Shown: positions 6,398 to 8,510 of the stretch, piece by piece
How the letters are laid out: the number at the start of each line of letters is the position of its first letter
Position numbering within the stretch: position 1 is the stretch's first letter
From: Methanomicrobiales archaeon
Lineage (GTDB): Archaea > Halobacteriota > Methanomicrobia > Methanomicrobiales > JACTUA01
Length of the DNA: 8,510 nt
Reading direction: 5' to 3'
NCBI GenBank assembly: GCA_028679035.1
Contig: JAJRCL010000002.1
Location: forward strand, 1-8,510
The notes under the pieces: model-generated
What the model was told of the DNA's origin: nothing
Database searches by the model: none
Seen by the model: only the letters and a program-made list of their open reading frames with translations
Translations under genes and position numbers: made by a program

Positions 6398-8510
6398 ATG
6401 TTTACGTTCTGTTATGTTCCGTGCGATCCCGCAAATGCCGGTAATTTTTCCCGATGCGTCCTTCATGGGAACCTTGATCAAATGCAGGATGATTTCAACG
6501 CCGTTTATAACGCGCGATGTCTCTTCATCGATAATACCACCATTAATAACAGCAGTATCCCCTTCTTTTATGTGTTCTGCCGTGGGAGTGTCATAGAGGT
6601 CGGTATCCATCAAACCCTCAAGTTCATGGGGGGATTTCCCAAAAAGATGCCCCATAGCTGGATTAACCTGGATATAACGGAATTTATCATCCTTGATAAA
6701 TATCGCATCGAGGGCAGTTATGGTAATGGCGCGGAATTTTCCCTCGCTTTCCTTCAATGCCTGATCAGCTTTTTTCACTTCGGTGATGTCCACGACCACT
6801 CCCCGGATGCCCACCGTATCTTTTTCCGGGAATCCGAAGGCCGGGGATGCGTACACGAGCGCCGGGAAAAGTTCTCCATTCTTCTTCTGGAGCAGATATT
6901 CCGTAGCGTTCAGTTTTTCCCCCCGTAACAATTTTTCCATCCTTTCCTTCATCTGGGCGATTTGGTGATCGCACACAAATTTCAGGACTGGCACGCCATC
7001 GTGCATATCCGGTTCGGTGTAACCGAACCATTCAAGGCCTTTCTGATTCAGGTACGTCACATTTCCGGCCATGTCGATTTCAAAGACCGCGACGGGCAAT
7101 AGCTCTGAAAGTTCCTTGTACCGTCTCTCCGATCGGATCATCGCGTCCACGGCAAGTTTTCGTTCGGTGATATCCGAAACGAGCGCAAGAGCGCCGGTAA
7201 CCCGTCCATTGGAATCCTTGATGGGGGAAGTCACCAGGGTGGTGAATATCGAGGCCCCGTCTTTACGGGTAAAACCGACATCAAAAACCCCTTTCTTTTG
7301 CCCTGTTCTTCCCAGCTCTTCATCCTGCAAAAGAATCTGCCCGTCTGTCATTAAGTCCAGGAACGATTTTCCTTTCAGGTCGCCCTGGGAATAACCAAGA
7401 ATCTCCGCCATCCGGGGATTGGCATACGTGGTCATGCCAAGCGTATCGATGACCCAGATGCCCTCCTGTGCCACTTCAACGAGCTTACTGAACCTCCCTT
7501 CAACGTCCTGCAGATCCTTTTCCGCCTTCTTCTGTTCGGTGACATCATTCAGGAAATTAAGCGTGGCCGGTTTTTTCTCCCACAGGATATCAACGGTGTT
7601 TACGTCCATACACCGTACATCATGATTTTTTCCCACAATCCGAATAGAATACGTTGCAGGTGTGCTGTCGCCGCTCAGCCGGTGATGGTGACGTTCCTGC
7701 AGGATTTGACGATCCTCCGGGTGGATCAATGCTCTGTACGGAATGGTTTTCAGTTCATCCGGAGAGTACCCGGTGATCTCACTCATCCTCCGGTTGGAAA
7801 ATTTGAACAACCCTTCCTGTGCGACAACAATTGCCTCAGAGGCATTTTCTACAACAGCCCGGTATTTTTTCTCGGATAGCTGGATCGCCTCTTCTGACAA
7901 CTTTTTCTCTGTGATGTCTTCTATGACGCCATCGAACTCCGTAATTTCCCCATTGGCATCCCGGACGACTGTGGCAGAGATTCTGCCCCAGAATGTTTCG
8001 GCATCCTTTTTCTTCAGGATAAATTCGGCACCAGTGATGCACCCTTTTACGTGCAGCTCTCTGAGATAGTTCGCCACCTCACAGCCATCAGCGAATAATT
8101 CGGAAAACTGTACCGCCTTCATTTCCTCAGGTGACTGGTACCCGAACATTTTCGCGACCATCGGATTCGCCATGGTAAAGGTGCTTTCCGGACCAAGTGA
8201 ACAGCGGAACACGCCTATGGGCAGGTTCTCCATCAGGTTGCGCAACTGCTGCTTCTGAGCATTGACCAGGAGTTCAGCATTCTTGCGTTCGGTTATGTCC
8301 CGGATAGATTCAATAGCCCCCGTGACATTGCCCATGCCGTCATACAGCGGAGATGCCTTCCCAAAAAGATGTGCTCCCTCTCCATGTCGGAGTCGTGGGG
8401 CAAATGCCTCTGCAACCTGGGTCGCACCCTGCCGTTCTATGGACGTGTAGAGATCTGCTGCTGCATCATTCGTACCAATCAGGTCAATAAGAATGGGTCT
8501 CTTAACGCCA
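5738..8510 (-). CDS. Multi-PAS sensor histidine kinase (5' end cut by window edge)
   Basis: Paralogue of the downstream giant kinase. The frame is open from the right edge (first full codon at 8509) to TGA at 5740-5738, giving 923 residues. Numbering from that codon, there is one partial PAS (1-76) and five complete PAS domains (about 88-203, 213-329, 339-451, 461-580, 592-703). Exit motifs start at 71, 198, 322, 446, 574 and 698. The kinase core is complete: H-box EIHHRVKNNMQ with probable phospho-His 725, N-box VNELITNALKH (Asn826, Asn831), G1 box DDGVGF (863-868) and G2 box SLGLKLV (879-885). The protein ends about 38 residues after G2 with no receiver domain. ATG codons inside the window, such as 8335, are internal: the reading frame upstream of them is clearly PAS sequence. 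The true start lies to the right of the window. No membrane segment is seen in the part present. Signal and partner regulator are unknown. Confidence 0.95.
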   Translation of the reverse strand, partial: GVKRPILIDLIGTNDAAADLYTSIERQGATQVAEAFAPRLRHGEGAHLFGKASPLYDGMGNVTGAIESIRDITERKNAELLVNAQKQQLRNLMENLPIGVFRCSLGPESTFTMANPMVAKMFGYQSPEEMKAVQFSELFADGCEVANYLRELHVKGCITGAEFILKKKDAETFWGRISATVVRDANGEITEFDGVIEDITEKKLSEEAIQLSEKKYRAVVENASEAIVVAQEGLFKFSNRRMSEITGYSPDELKTIPYRALIHPEDRQILQERHHHRLSGDSTPATYSIRIVGKNHDVRCMDVNTVDILWEKKPATLNFLNDVTEQKKAEKDLQDVEGRFSKLVEVAQEGIWVIDTLGMTTYANPRMAEILGYSQGDLKGKSFLDLMTDGQILLQDEELGRTGQKKGVFDVGFTRKDGASIFTTLVTSPIKDSNGRVTGALALVSDITERKLAVDAMIRSERRYKELSELLPVAVFEIDMAGNVTYLNQKGLEWFGYTEPDMHDGVPVLKFVCDHQIAQMKERMEKLLRGEKLNATEYLLQKKNGELFPALVYASPAFGFPEKDTVGIRGVVVDITEVKKADQALKESEGKFRAITITALDAIFIKDDKFRYIQVNPAMGHLFGKSPHELEGLMDTDLYDTPTAEHIKEGDTAVINGGIIDEETSRVINGVEIILHLIKVPMKDASGKITGICGIARNITERKHAEEQIRASLAEKEVLLREIHHRVKNNMQIISSMLNLQARTIPDEHSREVFKDCQGRVRTMSLVHEKIYRSSDLAHINFGDYLRSLSSQLVNSYGREGIDVSVTSDDIAVSIDAAIPCGLIVNELITNALKHAFPGGRKGSIRIQFNRKQKDEVVLIVRDDGVGFPEGLEIEATTSLGLKLVQALVRQIGGTVQMVKDNGATFIITFPIPVDGVRKGTVT
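6401..8509 (-). repeat. Tandem PAS array (one partial, five complete) within the upstream kinase
   Basis: Successive exit motifs are spaced 127, 124, 124, 128 and 124 residues apart. The first, partial domain contains KRPILIDLI and resembles PAS5 of the giant kinase (KRPVLADII). The third and fourth domains match PAS2 and PAS3 of the giant kinase, and the sixth matches PAS13. More PAS domains may lie beyond the right edge. Confidence 0.85.

Noticed and set aside
8335..8335. ATG at 8335 as the start of the upstream kinase
   Set aside because: The same frame continues upstream to the window edge with good PAS sequence (KRPILIDLI onward), and this ATG falls inside that domain just before its DITERK exit.

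Overview
The window holds two large, incomplete genes on the minus strand, separated by a short, extremely AT-rich spacer. Both encode soluble sensor histidine kinases made of long tandem PAS-domain arrays ending in a HisKA_2-type dimerisation/phosphoacceptor helix and a HATPase_c domain. No RNA gene, mobile element, CRISPR array, transposase or transporter was seen, and no plus-strand reading frame looks real.

The PAS types (including a class with the motif NWEFDVLTG and a class with ENMLNGFAYCRMEYENG), the HisKA_2 core, and roughly balanced GC in genes beside a very AT-rich intergenic stretch are reminiscent of multi-PAS kinases of methanogenic archaea, especially Methanomicrobiales such as Methanoregula or Methanospirillum. 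This is inference from recalled families: there is no 16S, methanogenesis or other taxonomic marker here.

Layout in the direction of transcription, right to left. (1) 8510 to 5738 is the 3' part of the upstream kinase: 923 residues with one partial and five complete PAS domains, then a complete kinase core. (2) 5737 to 5545 is a 193-base spacer whose middle 100 bases are about 11% GC; it probably carries the promoter of the next gene and the transcript end of the previous one. (3) 5544 to beyond position 1 is a giant kinase: 1848 codons without a stop, 13 consecutive PAS domains and most of a kinase core. The left edge cuts it at the first Asp of the ATP-binding G1 box, so roughly 50-70 residues are probably missing.

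The two proteins are paralogues. Their last PAS plus kinase core match closely (47 of 55 residues around the phosphoacceptor His), with the same 27-residue spacing from the final PAS exit motif to that His. Other PAS domains match in a different order, which indicates shuffling of PAS modules. Neither fragment shows a membrane segment, so both should sense cytoplasmic signals. No response regulator lies in the window. The main points of interest are the 13-PAS architecture, its near-regular 124-132 residue repeat, a cysteine-containing PAS that may bind a metal or act as a redox switch, and the modular relationship between the two genes.
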